Below, piece by piece: positions 7,655 through 15,380 of a stretch of 64,000 nucleotides of DNA. Where the stretch lies: positions 1,189,661-1,253,660 of the forward strand of contig NZ_KB900539.1 of assembly GCF_000378945.1 (NCBI RefSeq), written 5' to 3'. The DNA comes from Methyloversatilis universalis EHg5 (GTDB lineage: Bacteria; Pseudomonadota; Gammaproteobacteria; Burkholderiales; Rhodocyclaceae). Each line of letters starts with the position of its first letter. Within the stretch, counting starts at the first letter, position 1. The position numbers and the translations under genes are program-made. Below the pieces are notes generated by a model. It saw only the letters and a list, made by a program, of their open reading frames with translations, did no database searches and was not told the DNA's origin.

Positions 7655-7908
7655 GCCGTCCAGGTCCGGACGCCTCTTAATCCCGGCGTCCCGCCGGGCG
7701 AGGCTGGCCGGACTACCGCCGGGCCTTGCGAGCGAGAGCATCGTCGTCCGCAAGGTCTGCTGTTGCGCCGGTTTCGATGCGTCAGCGAGGCCCGTAATGC
7801 GCAGGATCACGCAGCGCGGCCCGTGATCGGGAGCCTGTCCGCGAGCACCTGGCGAAGCCGGACAGAAGGACGTCCGGCGCACCCTTCCCGGCAGATCATG
7901 TCGCCCGG

Positions 7909-8061
7909 TCAGGGCAGGCTCTGCTGGCTTTCCGGATAGGCGGTGGCGACGCTGTCGTGCGAGCGCTGCCAGTCGCTCACCGGGTCGGCCGGCGAGCGGG
8001 TGCGGCGCACGAACATGTAGCCGAGTGCGAGAGCGAGTGAAGCGGAAACGAGCTTGATCAT
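7909..8061 (-). CDS. Small predicted membrane protein, 50 residues
   Basis: A short gene with a good GGAGG ribosome-binding site 8 bp before its ATG. The protein starts MIKLVSASLALALGYMFVRR, one hydrophobic helix followed by basic residues. It continues with a polar, Ser/Gln-rich tail (ADPVSDWQRSHDS) to the C-terminus. It could be a single-span inner-membrane microprotein. No family is recognised. The start and stop codons and the RBS support it being real; the roughly 250 bp between it and the upstream regulator hold nothing else I can support. Confidence 0.5.
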   Translation of the reverse strand: MIKLVSASLALALGYMFVRRTRSPADPVSDWQRSHDSVATAYPESQQSLP

Positions 8062-8281
8062 TGCGGCATCCTCCATGAAGGGGGCGGGCGGTTAGGGCGC
8101 CCGCACTGCCTTCAGTGTGGTCCGGCGGCAGGGCCGTGGCTGTAGGTGTTCCGTACGCGGTGCCGTAGGACGCCGGCCGGTACCTGTCACGCCTCGTGTA
8201 TCTTCCTTCTCATCCTGGCCGCATAGGTGCGTGCATCCGCGCCGCGGTCCTCCGTCTTTCCGAAACAGGAGTTCATCCGTC

Positions 8282-8728
8282 ATGCCCAGATTCGTCGATA
8301 CCTCGCCGCCCGGCGTCTGCATCTTCTGTCGCATCGCCCGTGGCGAACTGCCCGCTGCGCGGGTGTTCGAGGACGACCTGACCATGGCTTTCATGGACAT
8401 CGGCCAGGTCAATCCGGGCCATGTACTGGTGGCGACGAAACGGCATGCGGCGACGCTGTTCGACATCACGCCGGAAGAGGGCGCCGCGGTAATGCGCACC
8501 GTGCAGCGCGTGGCCGCGGCGATCGGCGACACCTTTGATCCGCCCGGGCTGACACTGCTGCAGGCCAATGGCAAGGAGGGCGATCAGACGGTGTTCCACT
8601 TCCACATGCATGTGCTGCCGCGACACGCGGACGACGGCGTGGGGCTTTCGTGGCCGCGCAAGGAGTCGGGCATGGAAGCGCTGCATGCGTATGCCCTGAA
8701 GCTCGCTGGCGCGTTGCGCGCTGAGTGA
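8282..8728 (+). CDS. HIT-family nucleotide hydrolase/transferase
   Basis: A 148-residue HIT protein. CIFCRIARGELPAA near the N-terminus is the usual start with a Cys-x2-Cys. NPGHVLVATKRH is mid-protein, and HFHMHVLPR (about 101-109) is the histidine triad whose middle His forms the nucleotidyl intermediate. Family members hydrolyse AppppA-like or AMP-conjugated substrates. The ATG at 8282 follows AGGAG at 8266-8270. Its last 158 bp (from 8571) occur again at 11632-11789 with about ten differences, flanking the nadM-nadV insertion. The present gene is complete, but its 3' third may have been supplied by the incoming DNA. Confidence 0.88.
   Translation: MPRFVDTSPPGVCIFCRIARGELPAARVFEDDLTMAFMDIGQVNPGHVLVATKRHAATLFDITPEEGAAVMRTVQRVAAAIGDTFDPPGLTLLQANGKEGDQTVFHFHMHVLPRHADDGVGLSWPRKESGMEALHAYALKLAGALRAE
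8571..8728 (+). repeat. Direct repeat, copy 1: 3' end of HIT gene
   Basis: This 158-bp segment from GCAAGGAGGG to the HIT stop codon is repeated at 11632-11789 without indels and with about ten substitutions, mostly at third codon positions. The repeats bracket the nadM-nadV module, and similarity ends at both outer edges. Confidence 0.9.
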
Positions 8729-8767
8729 GCGGACGCGTCACGCTGTCGGTGCTGCGCAGGGCTGTCT

Positions 8768-8778
8768 GGGGGGGGGGG
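8768..8778. repeat. Homopolymer of eleven G
   Basis: An uninterrupted G11 tract lies between the convergent HIT and nadV genes. Such tracts slip readily, but it lies outside any supported gene, so phase-variable translation is not suggested. It could also be an assembly-sensitive site. Confidence 0.8.
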
Positions 8779-8808
8779 CGGCCTTCTGGTTATCGTGCTG
8801 TTGCAGCC

Positions 8809-8844
8809 GATCTCCAGGGGCGCGAATGCATGCCCCTGGAGATC
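8809..8844 (-). terminator. Strong 13-bp inverted repeat after nadV
   Basis: GATCTCCAGGGGC and GCCCCTGGAGATC pair perfectly around a 10-nt loop, beginning 2 bp after the nadV stop codon. It could end the nadM-nadV transcript, although no U-run follows on the minus strand. Rho-independent function is therefore uncertain; mRNA 3'-end protection is an alternative. Confidence 0.55.
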
Positions 8845-8846
8845 GC

Positions 8847-10271
8847 TTACACTGTACCTAAACGCGCTCGTACCTCGTTCAATGTGCAGGTCTGCTTCAG
8901 CCCGCCGTTTTCCCACACAGTGATCATCGCGTCCTCGAAGCTCTCCGAATCGTGCCAGATGCCGTCTTCCAGTCGAGCGGTCTTCAGCACACCGGAGGTC
9001 AGATCGCGGAGTACCGTCATCCGGCCGGGCTTGGACGCCTTGCCCGGATCAGTCACCGGGTTCTTCGATACGTCGCGCCATTGCCCTTGCACGCGGATGG
9101 CCGAGCACTTCATCGCGAACTTGAGCGTGTCACGGTTCACCTGCTGCAACAACGCTCCGCCCATGCCGAAGGCGATGTTGTCTGCGCTGTAGCCGTTGAG
9201 TTTGAGCGTTGCCAAAATGTCCCGGATCACCCGTTCGTTGATGCCATCACCCTGAATGAGGCGGACGTTGCGCAGCACCTTGAAGCCCTTGCTGTTGGTG
9301 TCGGTGCCGAAGCGCTGTTCGAGGATGTGGGCACAGCGCAGTACCACCTCGACCGGATCGCCGGAGTCGGGGCGCACCACGAGCAGTGCGCCGGAATCGA
9401 TCACTTCCTGGCGGAGTACATCGCCCCACAGGTGCTCGACCGCGTCGTAAATGTTCGTCGAGTCGGACACGCAGGCGAACAAGGCGCCGGGCTTGCCGTA
9501 CTGGCGGATCATGTTCCGGTAGGCCTCGACTTCGTTCTCTACACCCCAACTCGTGATCGTGCTGTGCTCGGCTGCCGGGATGGAATAGCCGGCCATTGCT
9601 TCGCCGTAGTAGGCGCGACCCGCGAGCAGCGCGGCCAGCGTGTCGGTGCCCTTGAAAGAGACGAGGTGGGCGAGCCCACCTCGCGCCGCGGTCTGTGGGC
9701 TCGATACGCCGCGGTAGCCGAAGTCGTGCAACTTGAAGGGCAACTGGCCGGCTGGGTCGTCCGACGTTTCTTCGAGATAGTTGCCAATGATCTGACGCAC
9801 CGCCCATGAGGTCGTGGCCACGGTGACCGGATACCAGAGCTGCAGCAGCATGGTTTCGACAAACGACACCACCCAGGCGAGTTCGGGATCGGTGGACTCG
9901 ACTGTCACCATCGGAACTCCCGCGGGCACGAGACTGCCCTCGGGCAGGGCGCGGATGCGCAGTGGCCAGTAGCCGTCGTACCGATCCACGATGCTGAGGA
10001 AGCCCGCTTCATTGAACGGTTCGCCGTGCATGCTCGCGATCTCCTTCGCGAGGGCCACGTCCTCGCGGGTGATCGGGCGTGCGAAGAAATCCATCAGGAT
10101 TATTTGCAGCCCGAACATGACAGCGCGGTCGAATTTTCCGCCGCGCGATTCAATGTACGAGAACATGCCATCGGTGCCCGGCGGGTACTGTGTCCAGTGC
10201 GACAGCTTGTAGCTGTCCGTCGCAAGGATGGGGTTGTCGAGCAGGCTGCGGGTGCGGTCGGTGTAGAACAT
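8847..10271 (-). CDS. nadV: Nicotinamide phosphoribosyltransferase
   Basis: A 474-residue NadV/NAMPT enzyme, which joins nicotinamide and PRPP to give NMN. Diagnostic stretches are LATDSYKLSHWTQYP at the N-terminus, KLHDFGYRGVSS in the middle, AAEHSTITSWG, and VVRPDSGDP in the phosphate-binding region, followed by IQGDGIN and FGMGGALLQQVNRDT. Length matches bacterial NadV. The start is the ATG at 10271. A TTG six codons upstream lies inside a hairpin whose loop carries the GGAG ribosome-binding site. It follows nadM by 69 bp on the same strand, so the two give a two-step nicotinamide to NAD+ salvage route. A 13-bp inverted repeat follows the gene. The pair sits inside a segment flanked by HIT-gene repeats, implying acquisition. 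Confidence 0.93.
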   Translation of the reverse strand: MFYTDRTRSLLDNPILATDSYKLSHWTQYPPGTDGMFSYIESRGGKFDRAVMFGLQIILMDFFARPITREDVALAKEIASMHGEPFNEAGFLSIVDRYDGYWPLRIRALPEGSLVPAGVPMVTVESTDPELAWVVSFVETMLLQLWYPVTVATTSWAVRQIIGNYLEETSDDPAGQLPFKLHDFGYRGVSSPQTAARGGLAHLVSFKGTDTLAALLAGRAYYGEAMAGYSIPAAEHSTITSWGVENEVEAYRNMIRQYGKPGALFACVSDSTNIYDAVEHLWGDVLRQEVIDSGALLVVRPDSGDPVEVVLRCAHILEQRFGTDTNSKGFKVLRNVRLIQGDGINERVIRDILATLKLNGYSADNIAFGMGGALLQQVNRDTLKFAMKCSAIRVQGQWRDVSKNPVTDPGKASKPGRMTVLRDLTSGVLKTARLEDGIWHDSESFEDAMITVWENGGLKQTCTLNEVRARLGTV

Positions 10272-10272
10272 G

Positions 10273-10291
10273 GTTTGAGACTCCCTCAAAC
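10273..10291 (-). promoter_or_regulatory. RBS hairpin at nadV: GGAGU pentaloop
   Basis: The transcript reads GUUUGAG-GGAGU-CUCAAAC, a 7-bp perfect stem with the Shine-Dalgarno GGAG displayed in the five-base loop, then C-AUG. The nadM gene has the same arrangement with a different stem sequence but an identical loop. Two independent stems around the same loop argue for a selected structure. Confidence 0.65.
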
Positions 10292-10340
10292 GTTGGCTGG
10301 GTGCGGCACGTCTTTCGTGCCGCGGCAGAGTGGCGTCCGG

Positions 10341-11429
10341 TCAGACGACGCCGATGAAAAAATTGATGATGTCGAAGTGGTCCTCGTACAGCATCGCACG
10401 CATGTTCTCGAGCTGGGCAAGCGGGAACCACTGCGCCTTGTCCGCATCGTCACCGCCCTTGACTCTCGGCAGTTCGCCGGCCGGAAAGTCGAAGTGGAAT
10501 GCATGTGTGACGGTGCGGCCTCGCAGGCTGCGGTCCGGGTGGTCAAATACGTGCGACGCCGCGATCGAGCCGCGTAGTACCTTCTCCGGAAGCTTGAGGC
10601 CGGTCTCCTCGATCAGTTCGCGGATGGCCGCCTCCTGCAGGCGCTCGTCTTGTCCGACAAAACCGCCGGGCAGCGCCCACAGACCCTTGCCGGGTGCGGC
10701 ACGGCGCCGGATGAGCAGGATGTGACCCGAATGCACCACCACTGCATCGGTGGTGACGAAGGTGGGCGGGTAGGGGGCGGCGCTCCAGGCGGCCCGGTAG
10801 TCCCGGATGAACCGCCACTCGGTGGCCAAGCGCGTGTAATCGGCCGAATCGCGGAACGTTCGCAGCCAGGCGATGACCGGCTCGGGCACAGAGGCTTCAA
10901 GTTTCATCCAGCGGCCGCGATCCTCGCCTTCGTCGCCGCTCAGGCCGAAATACAGATCGCGCACTTCGGTGGCCGACAGTCCGTCGACGAAACCGACCGT
11001 GACACGTGGCCACTGCGGAAACATGTCGAGGTAGAAGGACGATGCGTCCTTGCTCAGGCCGATCAGTCCGACCGCGGCGGAGGCCGGATCGCCCCCGGCC
11101 TCCGTGATCGCCGAGGCGACGACGCGCTGCACATCCAGTAGCCATTGCGCGTCGTTATACATCCGGTCTGCGACCGAGGTGATGACGATGCGCGCTGCGG
11201 CCTGCTTCTGCAGGCTGTGCCGGATCATCACCTTGCGTTCATTGATGGTCCAGGGGTCCTTGATGGAACGGGGGCGGTCCGCCGAACCAAGCACCACGAT
11301 CACCTTATCTGCAAGTTCGAGCGCACGCTCGATGCTGGCAATGTGACCTATATGGGGCGGTGTGAGACGGCCGATATAGACGATGAAATCGAAACGGACA
11401 CGCGAAATGTCGGGTAACTGCTTTGACAT
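10341..11429 (-). CDS. nadM: Bifunctional NMN adenylyltransferase / Nudix hydrolase
   Basis: A 362-residue two-domain enzyme. Residues 1-185 are a nucleotidyltransferase: FIVYIGRLTPPHIGH holds the HxGH ATP-binding site, and DGLSATEVRDLYF is near its end. Residues about 215-362 are a Nudix domain with GGFVGQDERLQEAAIRELIE (the GX5EX7REUXEEXGU box). This architecture matches bacterial NadM-Nudix proteins: the first domain makes NAD+ from NMN and ATP, and the second hydrolyses ADP-ribose-type compounds. The ATG at 11429 abuts a hairpin carrying GGAG in its loop. nadV follows 69 bp downstream. Together they convert nicotinamide to NAD+, a route also carried by phages to rebuild NAD+ after host NADases act. 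Confidence 0.93.
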   Translation of the reverse strand: MSKQLPDISRVRFDFIVYIGRLTPPHIGHIASIERALELADKVIVVLGSADRPRSIKDPWTINERKVMIRHSLQKQAAARIVITSVADRMYNDAQWLLDVQRVVASAITEAGGDPASAAVGLIGLSKDASSFYLDMFPQWPRVTVGFVDGLSATEVRDLYFGLSGDEGEDRGRWMKLEASVPEPVIAWLRTFRDSADYTRLATEWRFIRDYRAAWSAAPYPPTFVTTDAVVVHSGHILLIRRRAAPGKGLWALPGGFVGQDERLQEAAIRELIEETGLKLPEKVLRGSIAASHVFDHPDRSLRGRTVTHAFHFDFPAGELPRVKGGDDADKAQWFPLAQLENMRAMLYEDHFDIINFFIGVV

Positions 11430-11445
11430 CTTGGACTCCCCAAGA
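11429..11445 (-). promoter_or_regulatory. RBS hairpin at nadM: GGAGU pentaloop
   Basis: The transcript reads U-CUUGG-GGAGU-CCAAG-A, where the last A is the first base of the AUG. The ribosome-binding GGAG lies in the pentaloop and the start codon is at the base of the stem. The loop is identical to that at nadV while the stem differs. Confidence 0.65.
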
Positions 11446-11456
11446 GATATCGACGC

Positions 11457-11473
11457 GATCTGTCTGTCAGATC
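11457..11473. promoter_or_regulatory. Inverted repeat GATCTG-N5-CAGATC upstream of nadM
   Basis: A perfect dyad with 6-bp arms lies about 28-44 bp upstream of the nadM ATG. On the minus strand, TTGTCA and TACGCT spaced by 18 bp upstream of it could be a weak promoter. The dyad could be an operator for an unlinked regulator or a 5'-UTR stem. No NrtR-like regulator gene is seen here. Confidence 0.35.
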
Positions 11474-11631
11474 GTCTCCGAAGCGTAGCGCCCGCGTAGG
11501 GGTGGTGACAAGTGATTTTTTTCGCGTCTGAGCGCTCTTGAGGTTGTCGCCAAAGACCTCGTGTATCGTCCGTTTAACACGCGTTGCCTACGTTTGACGA
11601 TCTCTCGTTGCCCGGCGTCTGCGATCCTCTA

Positions 11632-11789
11632 GCAAGGAGGGAGACCAGACGGTGTTCCACTTCCACATGCATGTGGTGCCGCGACACGCGGACGACGGCG
11701 TGGGGCTGTCGTGGCCGCGCAAGGAGCCGGGCATGGAGGCGCTGCACGCGTATGCCCTGAAGCTTGCTGGCGCGTTGCGCTCTGATTGA
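11632..11789 (+). pseudogene. Displaced 3' fragment of HIT-family gene (direct repeat copy 2)
   Basis: An in-frame remnant encoding the last 51 residues of the HIT protein, including the full histidine triad (HFHMHVVPR) and ending ALRSD. It matches 8571-8728 base for base except about ten changes, most of them synonymous. It has no start of its own. Because the changes look like normal coding drift between relatives, this copy and the one in the intact gene probably come from different genomes. One is the original host end and the other arrived with the nadM-nadV segment. Confidence 0.85.
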
Positions 11790-11859
11790 GTGACCGTGCC
11801 GGCTGCGTATGCAGCGTGTGCGTGTCCAGCGTCAGATGGCCTTTCTTGCCGAGGGATTC

Positions 11860-12942
11860 ATGAAGCAGCGGATGTTCAGTGAGCTTGACCCGATCACCCG
11901 GCTGGAAAGCCGGTTTCCTTCGCCCAGTCTGGTGGAACTGCGCATACAGTCGCGGGCGATCGAGGACGAGATACAGCGCCTCGCCGTCGCCTCCATCGCC
12001 CGGCACTTTGCCGGCGAGAAGAGCTTTCGTGCCGCGGGCGCCGACGAGTTCCTGTTCAACGACAAGCTCTATACGGTGCGGGCCGCCGCGGCGCTGGGTA
12101 CACCGGCGCTGCAGATCTGCGTGCTGAACGCGCTGGACCCGCTGGCGCCCAGGGTGTCGTCCGGTCGCCATGACATTCCGGGCATCGGCTTCTTCAACGC
12201 CTTCGAGATCGAAGTGCCGGCTTCGATCAAGAGTCGTCTGCCTGCGCTGGTGGACGGCGTGTCTGTGATCTACGCGGCGTCCTACACCTGGCTGGAAGAG
12301 GAGTTCTTCCGCAACATCAAGCAGCTCGAACAGGGGTTTTCCGATGCGCTGTACCGGCATCTGAAGATCGCGCTGGCGGCGTCGGACCGCACTGAGCTCG
12401 CCTCCCGTGTCTGGTTTTCGGTGTTTTCGGACGAGAACGGCTATTACGCGCTGGACGGCGCAGCCATCGCGAAGATCCTGTCCACACTCAAGGCGCGGCG
12501 CTATGTGTCCAGCCAGAGTCCGCTCGGCCATGTGGTCGAACTGCTCGGGCTGAACATGCCGTTCGAGAAATCGCTGTCGAGGTTCGCCATCCAGAAGGCG
12601 GATTACCACGAGTTCTCGCTGAAGAAGGCGGCCTACATTTCCGACATGCAGGGCATTTTCAAGACCGAGGAACAGATGGTCGAAGGCGGCGCCTACGCGA
12701 TCTACCCGCTGGGTGCCATCGGCGAGCGGCGTCTGGTCGCTGCGTTTCCGTCCGGCCTGCGCGACGATCTGCTGCCGGTGTTCCGCGCCAATGCCGAGCG
12801 TTTCGAACAGATCTACGCGCGGGAAACCGGCAACCTGAAACGTCACATCGCCAAGGTGAGGGCAAGCTACCGCAAGATGGACGCCGCCGAACTGGGCGGG
12901 CTGATCGGCGGCATTCTGGGCGGCATCTTCAAGAACATCTGA
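11860..12942 (+). CDS. Hypothetical protein, 360 residues
   Basis: I do not recognise this protein. It is predicted soluble, starts MKQRMFSELDPITRLESRFP, and has charged and aromatic-rich central segments (YTWLEEEFFRNIKQLEQGF). It ends in a basic helix and a glycine-rich hydrophobic tail, LGGLIGGILGGIF, that could touch membranes or drive association. The ATG at 11860 follows GAGGG with good spacing; an upstream in-frame ATG at 11809 lacks an RBS. It lies just after the displaced HIT fragment, so before the nadM-nadV insertion it was probably the next gene downstream of HIT. Confidence 0.75.
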   Translation: MKQRMFSELDPITRLESRFPSPSLVELRIQSRAIEDEIQRLAVASIARHFAGEKSFRAAGADEFLFNDKLYTVRAAAALGTPALQICVLNALDPLAPRVSSGRHDIPGIGFFNAFEIEVPASIKSRLPALVDGVSVIYAASYTWLEEEFFRNIKQLEQGFSDALYRHLKIALAASDRTELASRVWFSVFSDENGYYALDGAAIAKILSTLKARRYVSSQSPLGHVVELLGLNMPFEKSLSRFAIQKADYHEFSLKKAAYISDMQGIFKTEEQMVEGGAYAIYPLGAIGERRLVAAFPSGLRDDLLPVFRANAERFEQIYARETGNLKRHIAKVRASYRKMDAAELGGLIGGILGGIFKNI

Positions 12943-12960
12943 GCGGCAGGCCGAGCGCCT

Positions 12961-13953
12961 TCATCCGCCTGCAGCGGTCGAGCGGGGTGCCCGTGGTCTG
13001 ACCCCGCGCGGCGTGATGCCGCGCTCCCGGCGCAGCAGTTTGCGCAGCATCGACGGGTCGGCGTAACCCACCTGGGCGGCGATCGATTCGATCGAGGCGT
13101 GGCCGGTTTCGAGCAGCTGGGTGGCACGCTCGACGCGCAGCTTCTGCACGTACTGGATGGGCGACATGCCGACCGCTGACGCGAAGTGACGGCTCAGCGT
13201 GCGCGGCGTCATGTGCAGCGCTTCGGCCAGCATGGCGAGCGTGACCGGTTCGCCGAGGCGGGTCTGCAGCCAGCGGTCGGCGCGCTGCAGCGTGGGCGTC
13301 TGCCGCACCAGATGCGAGGCGATCGCGTACTGGCTCTGCGACACGCGGTGGTCCAGCATCAGGAAGCGCGCGCAGTTGCGCGCCAGTTCGTCCGAGCCGT
13401 GACGCGCGACCAGCGCGAGCATGAGGTCGGCCTGCGCCAGCGCGGCGCCGGCGGTGCTGACCGGGCCGTCGCTCACCACCATGCGCGCCATGTCCAGATC
13501 GACCCGCGGAAAGCGTTCGCGGAACCACGGCGCCAGCCACCAGCTGGTGGTGGCAACGCGCCGGTCCAGCAGGCCGCCCTGCGCCAGCGCGAAGGTGCTG
13601 ACGCAGGAGGCGGCCACTTCGGCGCCGCCTTCCAGCCAGCCGCCCACGCGGTCCATCGCCTTCAGCACGTCGCGTGTCGACAGCCAGTCCTCCAGCTCGC
13701 CGCGGGTGGCGCGATTGGCGCCCGGCAGCAGCACCAGATCGGGCGTCGGCAGGTCGGTCATGCGTTCGAGCGGGCCGACTTCCAGCCCTGAACCGCTGCG
13801 CTCGCGGCGCCGCCCGGTGCCGGTCAGCGTGACCTCGAACAGGGCAGGGCGCGCCGCCAGCTGACACAGGCGATTGGCGGTGTTCATCACGTCCAGCGTG
13901 ATGCCCAGGCTGATGTCCAGCACGCCGGGCAGGATGAGTACGGCGGTTTTCAT
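12961..13953 (-). CDS. GlxA-like AraC-family transcriptional regulator (DJ-1/PfpI + HTH)
   Basis: A 330-residue regulator. Residues 1-185 are a DJ-1/PfpI-type fold (AVLILPGVLDISLG start, VLLPGANRATRG, then AASCVSTFALAQGGLLDRR with the nucleophile-elbow cysteine). The C-terminal 110 residues are an AraC double HTH: LAEALHMTPRTLSRHFASA and IAAQVGYADPSMLRKLLRR. This is the GlxA/FtrA class, which usually activates nearby catabolic operons. It is divergent from the MAPEG-to-cupin cluster, and a 9-bp inverted repeat overlaps its own start region. The start could be the ATG at 13962, three codons earlier. Control of the divergent cluster is inference. Confidence 0.85.
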   Translation of the reverse strand: MKTAVLILPGVLDISLGITLDVMNTANRLCQLAARPALFEVTLTGTGRRRERSGSGLEVGPLERMTDLPTPDLVLLPGANRATRGELEDWLSTRDVLKAMDRVGGWLEGGAEVAASCVSTFALAQGGLLDRRVATTSWWLAPWFRERFPRVDLDMARMVVSDGPVSTAGAALAQADLMLALVARHGSDELARNCARFLMLDHRVSQSQYAIASHLVRQTPTLQRADRWLQTRLGEPVTLAMLAEALHMTPRTLSRHFASAVGMSPIQYVQKLRVERATQLLETGHASIESIAAQVGYADPSMLRKLLRRERGITPRGVRPRAPRSTAAGG

Positions 13954-13955
13954 GA

Positions 13956-13990
13956 TGTCCATATTAGCCCGATAGGTGTCGATATGGACA
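13956..13990. promoter_or_regulatory. Inverted repeat TGTCCATAT-N17-ATATGGACA
   Basis: Perfect 9-bp arms (13956-13964 and 13982-13990) separated by 17 bp lie in the divergent region and overlap the regulator's possible start codons. The spacing places the arms on nearly the same DNA face, a fit for a dimeric regulator that represses itself and acts on the MAPEG-first cluster. Confidence 0.5.
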
Positions 13991-14090
13991 CTCGATTCCG
14001 GGGCGGACGTGGCCCAGCATGGACACCTCTGCACCGATGGCCGCGGCCCTGCTTACCGGCCGTGGCAGGTGCGTTCCGGGAGCCTGTCCG

Positions 14091-14507
14091 ATGTCGCCTT
14101 CGCTGCTTGCCGCACTGCTCTATGGCGCACTGACCCTGTCGCTGCTGGTCGCGATTGCGGTCATGCGTTTCTGGCTGGTCATCACCCGGCAGCGCACCCC
14201 GGACGCCTTCAGTCCGGCCGGTGATGACGTGTCGCCGTTCTCCGGCCGGCTGTGCCGGGCGCACGCCAACTGCTGCGAAAACCTGCCGCTGTTCGGCGTG
14301 CTGGTCGCCACCGCCGCGCTGGCCGGCCACGCGGACATCACCGACGGCAGCGCGCTGTGGGTGGTGGCCGCCCGCTTCGGGCAGAGCGTCGCGCACCTGA
14401 GCTCGGGCCGGCGCCGGGCGATCCGGCTGCGCTTCCTGTTCATGCTGGTCCAGATCGCACTGCAGACGGCGTGGGTCGTGCGTCTTCTGCTGGTTTCCGT
14501 TCCCTGA
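14091..14507 (+). CDS. MAPEG-family membrane protein
   Basis: A 138-residue protein with four hydrophobic helices and RLCRAHANCCENLPLFGVLV (about 48-67). That is the R..A..N..E..P motif of MAPEG proteins, which bind glutathione at the membrane in microsomal GST-like members. Many bacterial members are uncharacterised. The ATG at 14091 follows GGGAG. It is first in a tight run of six same-strand genes, one of which is a kappa-GST-like isomerase, so a thiol- or glutathione-linked role is possible but unproven. Confidence 0.8.
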   Translation: MSPSLLAALLYGALTLSLLVAIAVMRFWLVITRQRTPDAFSPAGDDVSPFSGRLCRAHANCCENLPLFGVLVATAALAGHADITDGSALWVVAARFGQSVAHLSSGRRRAIRLRFLFMLVQIALQTAWVVRLLLVSVP

Positions 14508-14524
14508 CGACCGAGGAGCTTCCA

Positions 14525-15370
14525 TTGAACACCCCTGACGAGCACTTCCTGCCGCGCACCACCGGCGGTCTCGACTATCTGCATGACAGCACCGGCACGC
14601 CGTTCAACTACATGTATCCGCCGCCCGACGGCGAGCCGTGGGAGAACTGCAGCTACCGCACGCACGCGGTCGACATCGTCGACGCCCGCCCGGTGGCGCA
14701 TCACTTCTCGCTCGACCGGCACGGCTTCGAACTGCGCGAGGTGCCGACCGTGCTCGATGACGTCGATGACGATGCCCGGGTCCGCGCCCGCTACTACCCG
14801 GAAGTCGAAACCATCGCCTGCGATGCGACCGGCGGCGCCCGCGCGCTGTGTTTCGACCACCAGATACGCAGGCGCAGCCGGGGCGAACAGCACCTCACCT
14901 TCGGCCGGCAGAACACCCAGGCTTCGGCGGTCGGGCGCGTGCATAACGACTACTCGGAGGCGAGCGGTCTGCGGCGCCTTGAACTGGCGCTGCGCGACGA
15001 GGCGGCGCGCGCGGGCATCTGCCGCTATGCGGTGGTGAATGTGTGGCGTCCGCTGATCGAGCCGGTGCTCGATGCGCCGCTGGCGCTGTGCGATGCCCGC
15101 TCGGTCATGGCGCAGGATCTGGTGGCGGCGGAAATCCGCTACCCGGAGCGCAGCGGGGAAATCTATGTGCTGAAGCACTCGCCGCTGCACCGCTGGCACT
15201 ACTTCTCGGGCATGACGACGCGCGAGGTGCTGGTGTTCAAGCAGTACGACTCGCAGGCGAGCGGGGTGTCGCGCTTCACGCCGCACGCGGCCTTTCTCGA
15301 TCCGGCCGCGCCGGCTGACGCGCCGCTGCGCGCCAGCATCGAGGCGCGCTGTCTGGTGCTGTTCGACTGA
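14525..15370 (+). CDS. CmcJ/NvfI-family oxidoreductase
   Basis: A 281-residue protein of the CmcJ/NvfI group, seen in natural-product oxygenation and fungal gibberellin or cephamycin-type pathways and thought to be non-haem-iron enzymes. Recognisable features are RTHAVDIVDAR in the first third, VHNDYSEASG (about 140-149, with HxD-like metal residues), NVWRPL, RPSL-equivalent ALCDARSV, and HRWHYFSGMTTREVLVFKQYD near the end. The start is TTG at 14525, 6 bp after AGGAG and the first start consistent with family length; no suitable ATG exists nearby. Substrate is unknown. Confidence 0.8.
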   Translation: MNTPDEHFLPRTTGGLDYLHDSTGTPFNYMYPPPDGEPWENCSYRTHAVDIVDARPVAHHFSLDRHGFELREVPTVLDDVDDDARVRARYYPEVETIACDATGGARALCFDHQIRRRSRGEQHLTFGRQNTQASAVGRVHNDYSEASGLRRLELALRDEAARAGICRYAVVNVWRPLIEPVLDAPLALCDARSVMAQDLVAAEIRYPERSGEIYVLKHSPLHRWHYFSGMTTREVLVFKQYDSQASGVSRFTPHAAFLDPAAPADAPLRASIEARCLVLFD

Positions 15371-15380
15371 GGGCGCGGCG

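Noticed and set aside
8768-8778. G11 tract as a phase-variation switch
   Set aside because: It lies downstream of two convergent stop codons and not in a promoter or coding region, so slippage would change no known product.
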